In this document: positions 23,319 to 35,124 of the stretch, in pieces | Numbering within the stretch: position 1 is the first letter of the stretch | Layout of the letters: each line of letters opens with the position of its first letter | Position numbers and translations under genes: made by a program | The notes under the pieces: model-generated | Databases searched by the model: none | Seen by the model: the letters and a program-made list of their open reading frames with translations, nothing else | What the model was told of the DNA's origin: nothing | Origin: Psettodes erumei | Taxonomy: Eukaryota; Chordata; Actinopteri; Pleuronectiformes; Psettodidae | DNA length: 64,000 nt | Reading direction: 5' to 3' | Assembly (NCBI GenBank): GCA_016785225.1 | Contig: JAFBJZ010000831.1 | Location: forward strand, 2,366,001-2,430,000

Positions 23319-24696
23319 ACCGTGGACTCCCAGGTTGCACGGTTCCTGGAAAGAGCGCTGACAAATAGCTGAAACGCTGCAGTAACCACAGCCCCGACTC
23401 TGCTTTCTGTGACAGACTCCTCGGTGCAGAGGTGACTGAATGTGAAAGAAGAAACATCCGACTGTACTCAGGAGACCACGCTCATCAAACTCATGTCGTC
23501 TAGGAAATTCAACTAACTTCACCCTGACTTATCACAGAGCCGATCGTCCCTGTTTTACACAGTTCAGTCTTTGCGCACATCCATCCAAAATGTGAAATGT
23601 TACCAAAAAGCAGATAACAAAAGAAAAAGGTCAGAACTTGCAACAGCTAAAGATCAATGCTTTCCAGGAGCTGTTGTGTGATGAGACATTGTAGTTTCCT
23701 TCAACTGCACCTTGCACCTTCCTCCACTTTGGTCAGCGGACTCCTACGTTTCCCAGAAGGGGTTTTGTAATCATCCTCACAGAAAGGTAGCGAAACATGT
23801 TATTTTCATCTGTCGGTGTTCCGCGTAGGTGGTGAGAGCAAAAGCGATACCATCGCAGAAAAGAAAAAAGAAAAGATTTGTTCTTTCCAGTGTAGAAAAG
23901 AGTGAGTAAAGACGTGTCTTTTATGCTGACGTTCCTGAAAGAAGAGGTGGATCCTCTTTGACTCAAAGAGCAGAGCACAAGACTCAAGTCCCGTTCACAT
24001 CAGTTCAAACGTTTAATTGAGAAACAAAACATATCCTGAGTCCAAAATGTGTTAAACTGCATCGAATGTAACTTTGGACCGGCCTACAAGGCCAAACCCC
24101 AAGAGCCGCAGGCCACGTAACGCAACTACCTCAAGTGTTCAAACTGCAGAAAAACAGATCCTCGGTTTGTCAAAGGTGGAAACGAGGCCAAGAAACCAGA
24201 CACGAGTCGGCTCAAACAACAGGAAAAGAAAAAGTGGAAAATCAGGTCCCTTCTGAAGAAACTCACACGAGCGGAGATCTGGTAACCTGAGCCGATAATC
24301 TGTGGCATCTCTTCTCAGAGGATGAGTTGGCACGAGTCAGCGACGCTCAGGTTCACAGCCCGGCAGCGCGCCTCACGTCTTTTCTTGTCGCCGACTTCCG
24401 CTCCCTCGCGGAAGGGAAGGCGACGCTCGCCTGAACGTCGGCCGCCACTTCAGGTGCGCCAACGGAGCGCGTGCAGTCCTAACCCTCAACTTCACTTTAG
24501 TCCAGTTTTTGATATCTGTGTCCTATCAACATATATTTTGACATATAACCTTTATGACCTTAATGTTTTTATGCTTTACTCTTACTTTTCTTGAGGCCTA
24601 ATTTAAACTACTGTGGGCCTTTGGGCAAAACACATCAGAACCCGTAGGAACACAGTGAACATGGGCGCGGTCTAATTTTTAAAATAAGCCAAATCA

Positions 24697-24702
24697 TTTA
24701 TT
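24697..24702 (-). terminator. snupn: Candidate snupn poly(A) signal (AATAAA)
   Basis: TTTATT on the plus strand reads AATAAA on the minus strand, about 530 bp past the snupn stop codon. It sits in A/T-rich sequence as expected for a 3'UTR end. It is a good canonical hexamer downstream of the gene, but transcript data would be needed to choose it. Confidence 0.4.
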
Positions 24703-25233
24703 TAGAAACATACACTTTAAAACACTTCTTTGCAACTTTAAATTTCTTAACACTGTAAAATCCTGTGCTGCTTGGCGTAATCACAACCAGCACTGGCTCT
24801 GCCCGCTCGTGTTGCTCTGACTAATTCTGCTCAAAAGTTCATCAGGGTTTAGTGAGTATGCATGAGTGGCAGCTGTGGTGAAGCTACAACAGTAAAGCCG
24901 ACATGAGGCATCGTACATGATGTTACGAGAAGAAAAAGCAGAACACCCACATGTGACTGTGTTGTGCTTACAGTACATCTCACTTGCCCTCATTTTTTTT
25001 TTTTATATAAACATGGGCGCCTACCTATGGTGTTATGAAAGGGGATCTGCATAACAGAATACTAATCTGCACTCTGAAGGCTTCCCTGAACGGTGCCGGA
25101 TTAGAATTAGCCATGCTCTGCCATTGGTCCGCTCTGCAGAACCATTCAGCGGGCATTCTAAAGAACCATATACGTGGGCCGACACCGCTCAGAGACACCG
25201 AGCTTGCAATTTGCATGTCGTTAAGCCTCCCCC

Positions 25234-28200
25234 TCAGACCTCCATGTTTGCTTCTCTTATGGGCTTTTGGTGCAGAAAGTTGGGCGAGTCGGCGCTGTCC
25301 GGGCTCGGCGTGGACAGGTACTCCAGCTCGTAGCCCCCGCTCCTGCAGGCCGGGCGCACCTCGCTCGACGCTTTCTTGTGCTCCAGGATCTGCTGCAGCT
25401 GGTGGCCGGCGTACTCGGGCTTGGCGGTGAGGGGTCCGGCAGGAACCTCCATGCCCAGGATGTCGGCAACCATGTAGGGGCGGAGCCAGCCCACCAGAGG
25501 GGTGCTGCCAGGAGTGTAGTGGGTCTGCCGGTGGTAGAAGAGGAGGCCGTCCACCTGCAGCCATACGTTCTGAATTATTGTGTTTGTGTTTCATAAAAAA
25601 GTTTTAACTTTTATCTGACTCCTAACACGACTCGCGACGTTACTCACGCTGAAGCTGTACTCAGCTGCCAGGGCCTTCTGAACCGACTCTGCCGTGCAGT
25701 CTGTGCTTTGGAGGCCCACAAACCGGAACTGTTGGACCAAACAAAACCAGAGCGCCGTGTTGTTAGGTCCCAACACAATTTGTCTTCTTGTCAAACATGA
25801 GAAACTGCTTTCCAGTGGGGAGTTTGCTCTGGAAGGACTGAGCCTGTCTGCTGGGCCGCACAAACACTGAGGATTCAGATGGTGGAACTCAGCGTTCACT
25901 CCGGCACCGTAATCTTCCAAGATTTGCCTGTAATAATCACTTTAGTCCGTAATTAGCCCCCAAGACAGTAATTCAGTTTTCCTTTGTCTTGTTTTCCGGT
26001 GAGGAGGTTTGGGTTCAGGTTCAGGATTTTATTTGTCCCATATGGGTGGGGGGTGGAACACGGGCAGGATAGATACATTAGAGAGTTTTAAACAATAAAC
26101 AGGGAATGAGGTGAAAAACATCTCCTCCCGTTGCTGCAGCTCACCGGGTTGCGTTTGGCGATCTCCGACAGGCCGTCTGTCTCCTGGACTTTTGACTGCA
26201 GCCAGTAGAAACGGAACTCGGTCTGTCGATGGGAACAACAGGCGGCCGTAAGCAGGAGGAAACAAGTGCTGTAAACAAAAAGTGGGGCTTGGAGCCGTGA
26301 GCTGGGGAGATGGGCGACGTGGTTTGAAAAGCACATCTGTGACCCAGACCTCGCTACTTCAGCAATTAGACAAGCATTCCTGGATCGCTGGAGGATCAGG
26401 AGCCAGTCTTACCGGGCAGTCGTAGACCGGGTGGCCTCGCCAGCACATGACGTCCAAGATGTAGTACGTTCTGTCCACTTCACTGTAAATGCAGTCCAGG
26501 ATTGTGTAGTCTGCAGAGGGCAAATACAAACACCAGTGTACAGATACACAGGATTCACACATCTACAACTCCTTTAATGTGGTTTACAATATAATCTGAA
26601 CAATTATTGATGTAATAAAAAGCAAAAGAGATATTATATTCACTACCTCATGGTAGAAAATGATTTTAAGATGATATATACCGGTGGCACAACGATTATA
26701 AGCTGGGTTGTGCAATTCATCCTGTATGATGTTTTGGAAACAAAAACTAAACAGTGGGGTGGGGTGTAGCACTTGAGGATCCAAACCCCCCCCCCCAAAA
26801 AAACATTTCCACAGGTGGTGGATCAAAAATCAAACAAAGGCAAGAATCAGACAAAAGATCCACACACCATCCTGACGGCTCCCGACGAATCTTTTGTCTG
26901 ATTCTCGTCCCTGGAACAAGAAAATTCAGCCAGAAGGAGGACGGTGCAACGATGAACAACCAACGCTGCAAGACTACAAGCTACTGAGGAATCCAGCAGG
27001 ATTCCAAATAAAGCTGTGAGGGTTTGACCAGAGCTTGTGCTCATGGTACGAGTTTGTATCAGCAGGTTACTCACAGGTGAGTAGGAGACAACAGAGAGAG
27101 CCCCTCTCTGGATAAAAATCGGGCCACCTACCTTTTCCCATGGCAGAGTTGTGCCGGTTCCCACCGGGCAGCAGGGAGGGGAACCGGTTCACGCAGTAGC
27201 CGCTTTTAGTGTACGCCGCGGTGGAGCCCTTCAGGGAAGAGGGGAAAGAAAAGAGAGATGTTGCTACATCAGGGCCGAGACGACGGCTGGCGCTCTGTTA
27301 AATTGCTGTGTTGTTATTTAGACTGTACATCCACGGTCACTCAGAAAGAGTCTGCGTCCAGGTAACGAGCTGCCGTTCTCTGCGGGTGTTTGGAAATGGA
27401 GGAGATGCAATATTCTCAAATTTACAGGAAGACTTGATTATAATTTCTCAGAGTTGTGGGAATAAAGTATAAACTGAATTTTAATTTTGTGTAGCTGTGT
27501 GTGTGGATGATCCCAAAGGTCCTCAGAGTCCTGGCAGCATGAGTGACTCCATGTTACTCAGGCACTTAGGGAGAATTACAAGCTAAAATGTGTTCCAATA
27601 AATGTGAATGCTTGGGAGCAGATGAAACACGTCACTCTTTTTTTTTTTTTTTTCTCCGAGCAGCGGAAGCCATCTGGGTTTGTTTGGTTTTTTTTTTCTT
27701 CTGTTCAAAGAATCTTCACTTCTTGTTTTGTGAGGAGCGCGGGGCCGTGGCGTTCCACGCATCTTTCGTCGCTGAGGTCGAGGTGTGAAGAAACGAACGG
27801 GGAACCGGATGATGGAGGTCGGTTGCATCACAGCGCAGCGCCGGCTCATGTGTCCCGGCAGAGGAAACCCGTGTGACCAGCGTGACGGCGTGTTGCACCA
27901 CTAATGTGCATTCAAGCCTTTTCATTACTTATAAACCACAAGAGAAGATATAATTCAAAGTAAATGACACGACCGCAGAAAAACTTGCGATGGTGCAACA
28001 AAATAAATGAGGAACACGCCCAGAGTCCTGACTACAGGTGCCTTTCACAAGACCTTACGCACTGTTTGGTGTCGTGTCTGTACAGAGACACTCACCTGCT
28101 TTAACTTCACCTCAATCCACCTCCCAGCGTGCAACACAAAACCCCCAAACAGCTCATGAGATGACGACAACGCGTGTCAATCAAAACTCCAGGCTCTCCA

Positions 28201-29970
28201 GATTTTTTTCTGCAGATTAAAAACTCTTTTTTTTCTGAATGTAAACGTTTTTTATTCTCCTCTACTGAAGTGACTCTCAAGCTCTCTGGGTTTATATTTG
28301 ATAAAACTTTACAATTCAGTTTTTTACAGCACAGGGTTCTGTTTCCTTGCGGCCCAGCTGGTCTGGGGTCCAGTACAGGCTTATGGCCCAACGCTTGGGA
28401 ACCATTACTAAAGATACTATAGCTCATGAACTTTTGTCTTCTGTCTAACGTTTCCCCAGAGGAGGAAAAAAAGTGGTAAAATGTTACACGCATGTAATTC
28501 TTGTATTCCAGTTTGCATGAGCACAATGTGAACGCCTCACTGAGACTCAATATTGGGCAAATCTTATGATTCATGTGGTTCTCACAAATTACACACATGA
28601 ATCAATGTCTTTATAGCATTAGAATGAAATCACTTCAGGCTTACTGCTTCCTCTGTCACAGTTTCAGGAAACCCATTCCTAACTGTTTCCCCACAGTATT
28701 AATATTGCGTAAGGTTGTCCAGACAACGTGGCTTATCTTACTCACCTCATTCTCCTCCATACCAGGAATGCAGCAGTGAGTTTACAAGCAATAGATGCAA
28801 AGTGCACTAATCCTCTAAAAAAAACAGAATACTGATTGGGTGAAGCAATGACGGCACATTCAAATTAGAAGAGATCCCGACGGCCGTTCTTCTGCTTAAT
28901 CAAATCTGGAAAGCAGCGAGACTTTCGTTCAGGGCCAGAGGACGACACATCAGAACCAGCAGGAAAAACTAAAATCTAATCCAGAAGCTGATCAGAGGCA
29001 GCTCAGAATCTCAGCTGTACACTGTTGTACTGACAGTTTTATATGCAGCCAGTCATCAACACGGCACCTTAAATGATTTATGTCCTTCCTTCCTGAATTC
29101 ACGGCTGCAGCAACAGATCAGGTGAAACAGTGAATGAGCGGCGCCTCGTTCCTCAGGCTCCTACCTTGGAGGCCACGATGAGAGATCTCTTCCCCACAGG
29201 ACAGACCACCATCAGCCAATCAGTGTCCAGTTCTGCTGGCACGTCCACCAGCCACTCTGACAGCATGAGCTGAGGAGGAGCACGGGGGAACTTTGTTATA
29301 ACTCAGCATTTCATCCTCGACCACATTTTTACTACGGAGTCGAAGAATTGTGGAAAAATCAGCCGGCATTCAACACCAGTGTGTTTTAGGACAAGATCAG
29401 ATGCCAGAGAGCAGGGCTGTAATTCTACTAACTATGATGCCCCTGCTGGTCAAAATGGAGAATACATAATGTATTTTCCTTCACATTTGAGTATGATGAA
29501 TGTCAAATGCTGACCTGGTTGGCGTAATGTTTTGGCAGCTTCCTCCTCTCAATCTCCATCCCCTCCTCCTCCTCCTCCTCCCCTCTGTTTGCATCTTGCT
29601 CCGGTCTGCCCCCCTCCTCCTCTTTCTCCATGTCGTCCTCCCCATCGCTGTCTGCCCCCGTCCAGTCCCCATCAGCCAGACGCCGCGCGTGGTTGACGTA
29701 GTTTAACCTTTTGCTGAGATAAACAATCAAAACCAATAAATGAAAATTGAGGCAATTAGCGTACATCTTCCATGTACCATTTGGACTGGACAAATGATAA
29801 ATGGTCAGGTACCTTTTCTGCAGGTCAAGGAAGCGCCTCCGTCGCTCACTCTGCTCCAGTACACTGTACTTGCTCTTGTACTGGGCCAGCCGAGGGTGGG
29901 GGGCGGCTGTACTGTTAGGCTCCTTGGACACAGCGAAGCTGGCTGAGAGGGCTTGGGTCAGGTCATCCAT
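25234..29970 (-). CDS. snupn: Snurportin-1, complete 8-exon CDS
   Basis: Adaptor that binds the 5' m3G cap of spliceosomal snRNPs and, through its importin-beta-binding (IBB) domain, carries them into the nucleus. Coding exons in transcript order: 29970-29813 (acceptor just upstream), 29713-29515, 29269-29165, 27228-27132, 26510-26413, 26222-26145, 25728-25648, 25554-25234. All borders are GT-AG and in phase, giving 378 aa against about 360 in human. Residues 1-65 are the IBB region (NSTAAPHPRLAQYKSKYS, ERRRRFLDLQKSKRLNYVNH). Residues 69-109 are an acidic linker. Residues 120-300 are the cap-binding fold (SEWLVDVP, KSGYCVNRFPSLLPGGNR, YTILDCIYSEVD, VMCWRGHP, HYTPGSTPLVGWLRPYM). Trp125 and Trp295 align, by my count, with human Trp107 and Trp276, which contact the cap. 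The C-terminal tail is more diverged. Orthology is very secure. Confidence 0.95.
26843..26905. repeat. Perfect 17-bp inverted repeat in a snupn intron
   Basis: AGAATCAGACAAAAGAT at 26843-26859 is matched by its exact reverse complement at 26889-26905, leaving a 29-nt loop. It lies in snupn intron 4, between the exons at 27132-27228 and 26413-26510. The RNA could form a stable hairpin. Confidence 0.9.
27229..29164 (-). other. snupn: snupn intron 3 (1.9 kb)
   Basis: Longest snupn coding intron. It has T-rich tracts (27637-27655 and 27689-27700) and a moderately GC-rich patch near 27.73-27.87 kb. I see no coding exon or RNA gene in it. The sequence near 28.3-28.4 kb vaguely resembles a dispersed fish repeat but is too degraded to name. 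Confidence 0.6.
29515..29713 (-). CDS. snupn: snupn coding exon 2: end of IBB domain and acidic linker
   Basis: Encodes 66 residues running from KRLNYVNHARRLA, which completes the importin-beta-binding helix, to KLPKHYANQ. Between these lies a Glu/Asp-rich linker containing EEEEEE. By comparison with human snurportin as I recall it, the linker is about 18 residues longer. The DNA shows a CTC-triplet run on the plus strand (about 29561-29581), which suggests growth by triplet slippage. Reading frame and splice sites are intact. Confidence 0.92.
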
Positions 29971-30939
29971 GGGGACTCTGCAAATAAATACAAAATAATA
30001 ATTATGTAAGCTGATAAACGCACCCCCCTCCCTCTGAGACTGACCACCTCCTTCCACGAGGCTACCAAAGGTTCTCATCTTGTCAGGTAATGTGGTTAAT
30101 AAATTCAAGGAAATAACTACAGGCAAGGCTGAAAATGAAACAAGAGGCATAATTAGAACCACGAGTCATTCATAATCTTTGCAGATTTTACTGCTTTTCT
30201 TTGACAGAACACTTGTAAACTCTGACAACATTAAAGTCATTTTGCGATTCTGAGGAAAAGGTTTACTTATCATTCACTGCAGGCATTTAGTGTATTCTGG
30301 CAGTGCAGCCAGATAACATCTGCCGCATGATGGCACACATGGTCATGCCGCTGTGTGAGCCTAAATCAAACTCTGTGCTTTGGTTCATAAGGGTTTTTAA
30401 AGAAAAACAAATCAACAATAGATATGATAGTCATATCTCAGCCAAACGGTGAAAACATATACCATTATAGAGGGAGAATTCAACCCCTACAGCAAAGAGA
30501 TATTAAGCAATGGCACTGTTACTTATTTGTCGACGATTTCACTGGGTTACATCAATTCAGTGCTACTTCCACTCAGCTGCCAGTTTATTAGGTACAGCAA
30601 GCTAAAACCGAGTGTATGGTCATTCTGGGGGATGTGGTTTGTGATGCTCTTTGTACTGTAGTGCATTACACAAAGATGAGGGCAGGTTAAACAACGGAAC
30701 ATTAACAACCCTTAGACTGCGTAAGGTCCAGCTTGGTGTACCAAAGTGAACGTGTACACTGAAATTACTTTCATTTTATTACAAAAAAACAGACTGAACG
30801 GCTGTTTAATTAATACACCCAGACGACAAATGTCCGTAAGACTGGAGATGTACATTTTCATCTCAGTGGGGTTTATTTTGATTCTTTGATTTTTTAAAAA
30901 ACAGCCCGTAGGTTATTTCAGCACTTGACATAGTGACAA

Positions 30940-31076
30940 ACTGGCTAACATACTGTACTGCTAAACCAAAGATCGGCTAAACCTGCTAGCATACTGTTAG
31001 CTCTGGCTAAAACTACTTGTATACTGTGGGCTTAGCTTGCTAGCATACTGTGGGCTAAACCTGCTAGCATACGGTG
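30940..31076 (+). repeat. Minisatellite with units of about 27-30 bp
   Basis: Four to five imperfect tandem units share the phrase GGCTAAACCTGCTAGCATAC(TGT). Clear starts are near 30941, 30974, 31004 and 31052. It lies upstream of snupn, in its leader intron if the leader exon ends at 31227. Confidence 0.8.
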
Positions 31077-31220
31077 TGCCGACTTGTCGTTAGCGTCCAC
31101 AAACACCACGTTACTGCTTAGATTTTTACACGTAACTATCAGTCACAAACTAACCACTCTACATGATGTTCGATATGACCGTCACTTCATTTATAAACAA
31201 TAATTCAGATAAGTAAATAT

Positions 31221-31310
31221 AGATACCTTGGACATCCAGGGAGGCTGCTGCTGCTGAAACGTCACACCACCATATTTCCCTCCAATGACGAAATATAGTT
31301 GGCCGACAAT
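31221..31310 (-). promoter_or_regulatory. snupn: Candidate snupn 5' non-coding exon and promoter side
   Basis: The first coding exon of snupn is preceded by a good acceptor (TTTGCAG, just 5' of 29977), so a leader exon must lie upstream. On the minus strand the sequence ending at 31227 (GATGTCCAAG) is followed by GTATCT, a plausible donor, with ATTGG (inverted CCAAT) and a CGTCA element just upstream near 31280. This placement is inference; other donors between 30.0 and 31.3 kb are possible. Confidence 0.35.
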
Positions 31311-31549
31311 ACTAACCCGGAGTTTTATAAAGTAACGTACATGAGTGAAATACTTCTGCATACTGTTAGATCTGCATGTGCAGTATGTATACAAATACTT
31401 AGGGAAATAATTTATCTGATAGTCAGTGAGTTTAGCACATAAATAGAGCCCGTCACGCCTCAATGACAATACCTACTGTTTCCCCACTGCTGAAATGTTT
31501 ATAACGTGTTTTGGAAAAAAAGTGGACAATTTGAAATCTGACCATCAGT

Positions 31550-31700
31550 TTTCTCAGCTAAATAAATGTAGTAGAGTAAAAACTACAACAGTTATTGATG
31601 AAATAAAGTGCAGGATTGGTAAAATACTCAAAATTGTACTTGTGTGATGCACAAAGTAAATTTACTTCTCACTAGTGCATTTTTACCACTGTTAGAAATA
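31550..31700 (-). repeat. Reverse copy of the TACTTGTACTTT teleost repeat
   Basis: Reads TAAATAAATGTAGTAGAGTA, then 'taaaatactcaaaattgtacttgtg' and 'aagtaaatttacttctc...tttttaccactg'. This is the reverse-orientation form of the family at 1440-1620. It lies in the snupn/snx33 divergent spacer immediately before an (ATT)n tract. Confidence 0.6.
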
Positions 31701-31736
31701 ATGATCGTGGAAATAAGTTGTCATTATTTTTAGTAG

Positions 31737-31737
<1 letters not shown>

Positions 31738-31810
<73 letters not shown>
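31738..31810 (+). repeat. (ATT)n microsatellite, about 24 units
   Basis: Uninterrupted TTA/ATT triplets in the spacer between snupn and snx33. It directly follows the reverse repeat copy at 31550-31700 and was probably seeded by it. Confidence 0.98.
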
Positions 31811-31999
31811 CCATGACCTTCATCATTTGAAGCCTTATTACACAGTGTAATCTTGGATGTTGTGACCAGTGTTGTGGGTGATTCTCTGTTTCTCCTATCG
31901 GAGGCGGTGTTGAGCCAGTTTTTCTCCCCTTTCAAAGACTATAAAGGAGCTGATTAAAAAAAAAAGCGAGCTTGCCTTCAATTGTCCAAACCCTAACGT

Positions 32000-32460
32000 C
32001 ATGGAAAGAGTTACTTTGCTGCAGCGGGCACAGGAGTAAAAGCAAAGAAACGCTGCTGGACCGTGGTGTGTGTTGATACCCTGCAGGATCCGATTGTTTG
32101 GCTGCAGATTCTGCTTTTTTCTTTTGTGTAGTTTTACAAGGAGTCGAGTTGAAGATGCGCAGGAACCTGTTTACGAGGAAAACGACGCAGCAGCGAGTTT
32201 GAGTGTTGAAGGGAATGCGGAGCAGGCTCAAAAATGCGCACAGGGACACGATTACTCATCCCTCTGTGTTGTTTCCCTCACGCCAGGCCACTTTGTCTTG
32301 GAAATATTTCCTCCGAGGATCTTTTCTTTGACCCGTAATGAGAAACAAGTGTCCGATGAAGGAACAACGCGAGTTTCTGGGGATTAAAACCGCCGTCGGT
32401 GCTTTTCTGCAGGAGCTCTCCGAGGAAACCAGCTTTGTTTTTGAACCTGTTGAGTTTGTG
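32000..32460 (+). promoter_or_regulatory. snx33: Likely snx33 leader exon and promoter
   Basis: The coding exon is entered through an acceptor ending at 32872 (TTTCTGGTTCAG), so a leader exon lies upstream. GAGTTTGTG at 32452-32460 followed by GTGAGGC is a good donor, giving a leader intron of about 412 bp. Sequence upstream has a TATAAA-like box near 31940 (GACTATAAAGG) and scattered CpGs. The exon start is not resolvable. Confidence 0.45.
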
Positions 32461-32891
32461 GTGAGGCAGAGACTCTCTCTGTTATGAGGGAATGAATGTG
32501 TTTTGCAGCCTTTCTATCTTAAATATATTCGTAGATTTGTGTTAAAATAGTTGATTATAAGACAATAGAGACATAGCTTCAGTGGGCTAAGGATGCTTGT
32601 GGTAAAAGGCTTATTTTTGACTGTTTTTTGGACGAAGTAATAGTTTTACATAACTGTCTACTCCTCCTTTGTTTGTGAAGTATCTGATCATTAAATTTAC
32701 ATAGGCCATCTTGTGGTGGTAGACACCTGATCCCTCAGCTGCCATGTAATTTGAGATGAGTTTTAATATTACAGTGGGCTTGTGTCAGATATTTCCAACA
32801 CATCATGCATTGGGACAGTAGCATCAAAACAATAATCTAGGCACCATGTGCATGTAGACCTTTCTGGTTCAGGATCTGCTGGAGTATCAAG

Positions 32892-34323
32892 ATGTCAGTG
32901 AAAGCCAAAGCCATCTACACTTTTCTAAGTGAAAACAAAGAGGAGATCAGCATCCAGGAGAACGAGGAACTGGTTATCTTTGACGAGAACTCGGTGGATG
33001 GCTGGTTCCAGGGGGAGAACAGCCGAGGGGAGAGGGGCCTCTTCCCGGCGTCTTATGTGGAAATTATTCGCACTCGCTCAAACTCCAATGTGACTGACTG
33101 CTCCATCAGCCCGGCAGGCTCTTTAGGAAAGGACTCCTCCTATTTCCCCTCAATCCCAATTACCCCTCCTCATCTGCACCAAGCGTATGATGACGACGAA
33201 GACGACGACTGGGATGACTGGGATGACAGGTCCACTGTGGTGGAGGACACTGACCACAGCAGGAGCCCCGGGGCCAATGGACATGCCCACCAGAGCCCGC
33301 TGTCCAACAACCCCAATGTGCACTACCGGGCCAAACCACACATGGAGAGACAGGACAGCATCTCCAGCTCCAGAAAAGGCAGCATGGTTGGCAGGAACTT
33401 GAACCGATTTTCCAGCTTTGTCCGCTCAGGGGTGGAGGCGTTTGTTCTGGGTGACGTACCCATGATGGCAAAGATAGCTGAGTCGTACACCATTGAGATG
33501 GGCCCCTTGGGGCCCCGGTGGAAGGAGAACCCACAGCCTTTCTCCTGCTCAATCGAAGACCCCACAAAACAGACAAAGTTCAAGGGCATCAAGACCTACA
33601 TATCGTACCGGGTCACGCCCAGCCACATAGGGCGTCCTGTCTACAGGCGTTACAAACACTTTGACTGGCTGTACAACCGCCTGCTGCACAAGTTCACTGT
33701 GATCTCCGTGCCTCACCTGCCCGAGAAGCAGGCCACGGGGAGATTTGAGGAAGACTTCATCGAGAAGCGCAAGAGACGGCTGATACTGTGGATGAACCAC
33801 ATGACCAGTCACCCAGTCCTCTCCCAGTATGAAGGCTTTGAGCACTTCCTGATGTGTGCCGACGACAAGCAGTGGAAGCTGGGAAAGCGACGGGCGGAGA
33901 AGGACGAGATGGTCGGCGCCCATTTCATGTTGACCCTCCAGATCCCCAACGAGCACCAGGACCTGCAGGACGTGGAGGAGCGGGTGGACTCCTTCAAGGC
34001 CTTTGCTAAAAAGATGGACGACAGCGTGATGCAGCTCACACATGTTGCCTCGGAGCTGGTGCGCAAACATCTCGGCGGGTTCAGGAAGGAGTTCCAGCGG
34101 CTGGGAAATGCCTTCCAGTCCATCAGCCAGGCATTCATGCTGGACCCACCCCACAGCTCAGATGCCCTCAACAATGCCATCTCCCATACAGGTCGCACCT
34201 ATGAGAACATTGGAGAGATGTTTGCAGAGCAACCTAAGTATGACCTCTTCCAAATGCTGGACAAGCTGTCGCTCTACCAAGGCCTGCTTGCCAACTTCCC
34301 CGACATTATTCATCTACAGAAAG
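32892..34323 (+). CDS. snx33: snx33 coding exon 1: SH3, linker, PX and most of BAR
   Basis: A single 1432 bp exon encodes 477 complete codons plus one base. Such a large uninterrupted exon is the known architecture of SNX33 and contrasts with ptpn9 and snupn beside it. Reading past the donor gives only 12 further codons before a stop, so an unspliced product would be cut within BAR and lack its final helices. Confidence 0.95.
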
Positions 34324-35085
34324 GTAAGGCACTCCCCCAACGAGTAGTTTCAATGTGTTAGGGGTTTCTCTGATTTCCATATGGATGCAGACTGCATGAA
34401 GGGGAAATGAAAAAAGATGAATGACAATTACACCCATAATCACCACAGATGTTTGGATGTTTCCTCCACAAGCAGCAATCTTCCCATCTGGTTTTCATCC
34501 CCGGAGCCTCACTCACATTTAACCTGAATCAGCTCTCCATTTGAAATAACAATAATTCACAAAACAATAAGGATATGGCCGTGTGGAAGGGAGAAGGCTC
34601 TTCGAGGCTCCAGCATATTATCATAGAACCTAAATACTCAGACTAATAATAACTTAGTAACAAGTAATATCTGCTACCCTCTCTACCCCTACAATCAAGA
34701 CTAGCAGAAACTACATTGGGAAAGTCTTGCAAAAGGCTTCAGTGATAGGGAAGAATAATATACAAAACATCCACTAATGGGATCAGACTAATCGCCAGTG
34801 AAAATGTTTTGTTTTCTGTTATTTTTCTTGTTATGGATCAGAGATTAGGTCAGGTCTTTGCCCCCCCCCCGCATCCCTCCATCCCCATCAGACACACACA
34901 TGCACATTCATACCTGCACCGTTTCAACCCCACAATAAATCAAAGTGTGAGTATGTTTTATGTGTGGGTCTGGGATGAATATTAGGTGTTGGCCTGCAGC
35001 ATCTTGAGGTCATTTGCACCACCTCCTTGACCCCCACCCACCCACCCAGACACACAAACACAACACACACACACACACAAAACCA

Positions 35086-35124
<39 letters not shown>

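Larger units (their letters stand above)
20821..24690. other. Intergenic region between ptpn9 and snupn
   Basis: No coding exon is visible on either strand. It contains a repeat fragment at 21180-21240, (CA)n at 21879-21909, a long (GT)n at 23232-23318 and a GC-rich patch at 24330-24480. The patch includes a small perfect stem-loop, TTCCGC with GCGGAA, near 24400. Confidence 0.6.

Noticed and set aside
24330..24480. GC-rich patch with a short perfect stem (TTCCGC/GCGGAA), considered as a small RNA gene or CpG promoter
   Set aside because: The stem is only 6 bp, there is no tRNA or snoRNA box, and no gene begins here.
25025..25596. Alternative long frames over the last snupn exon on both strands
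   Set aside because: Shadows of the true snupn frame (25234-25554), which carries HYTPGSTPLVGWLRPYM and joins in phase with the other exons.
33549..34154. 201-codon minus-strand frame inside snx33 exon 1
   Set aside because: It is the antisense shadow of strongly conserved SNX33 PX/BAR coding sequence; its own translation matches nothing.
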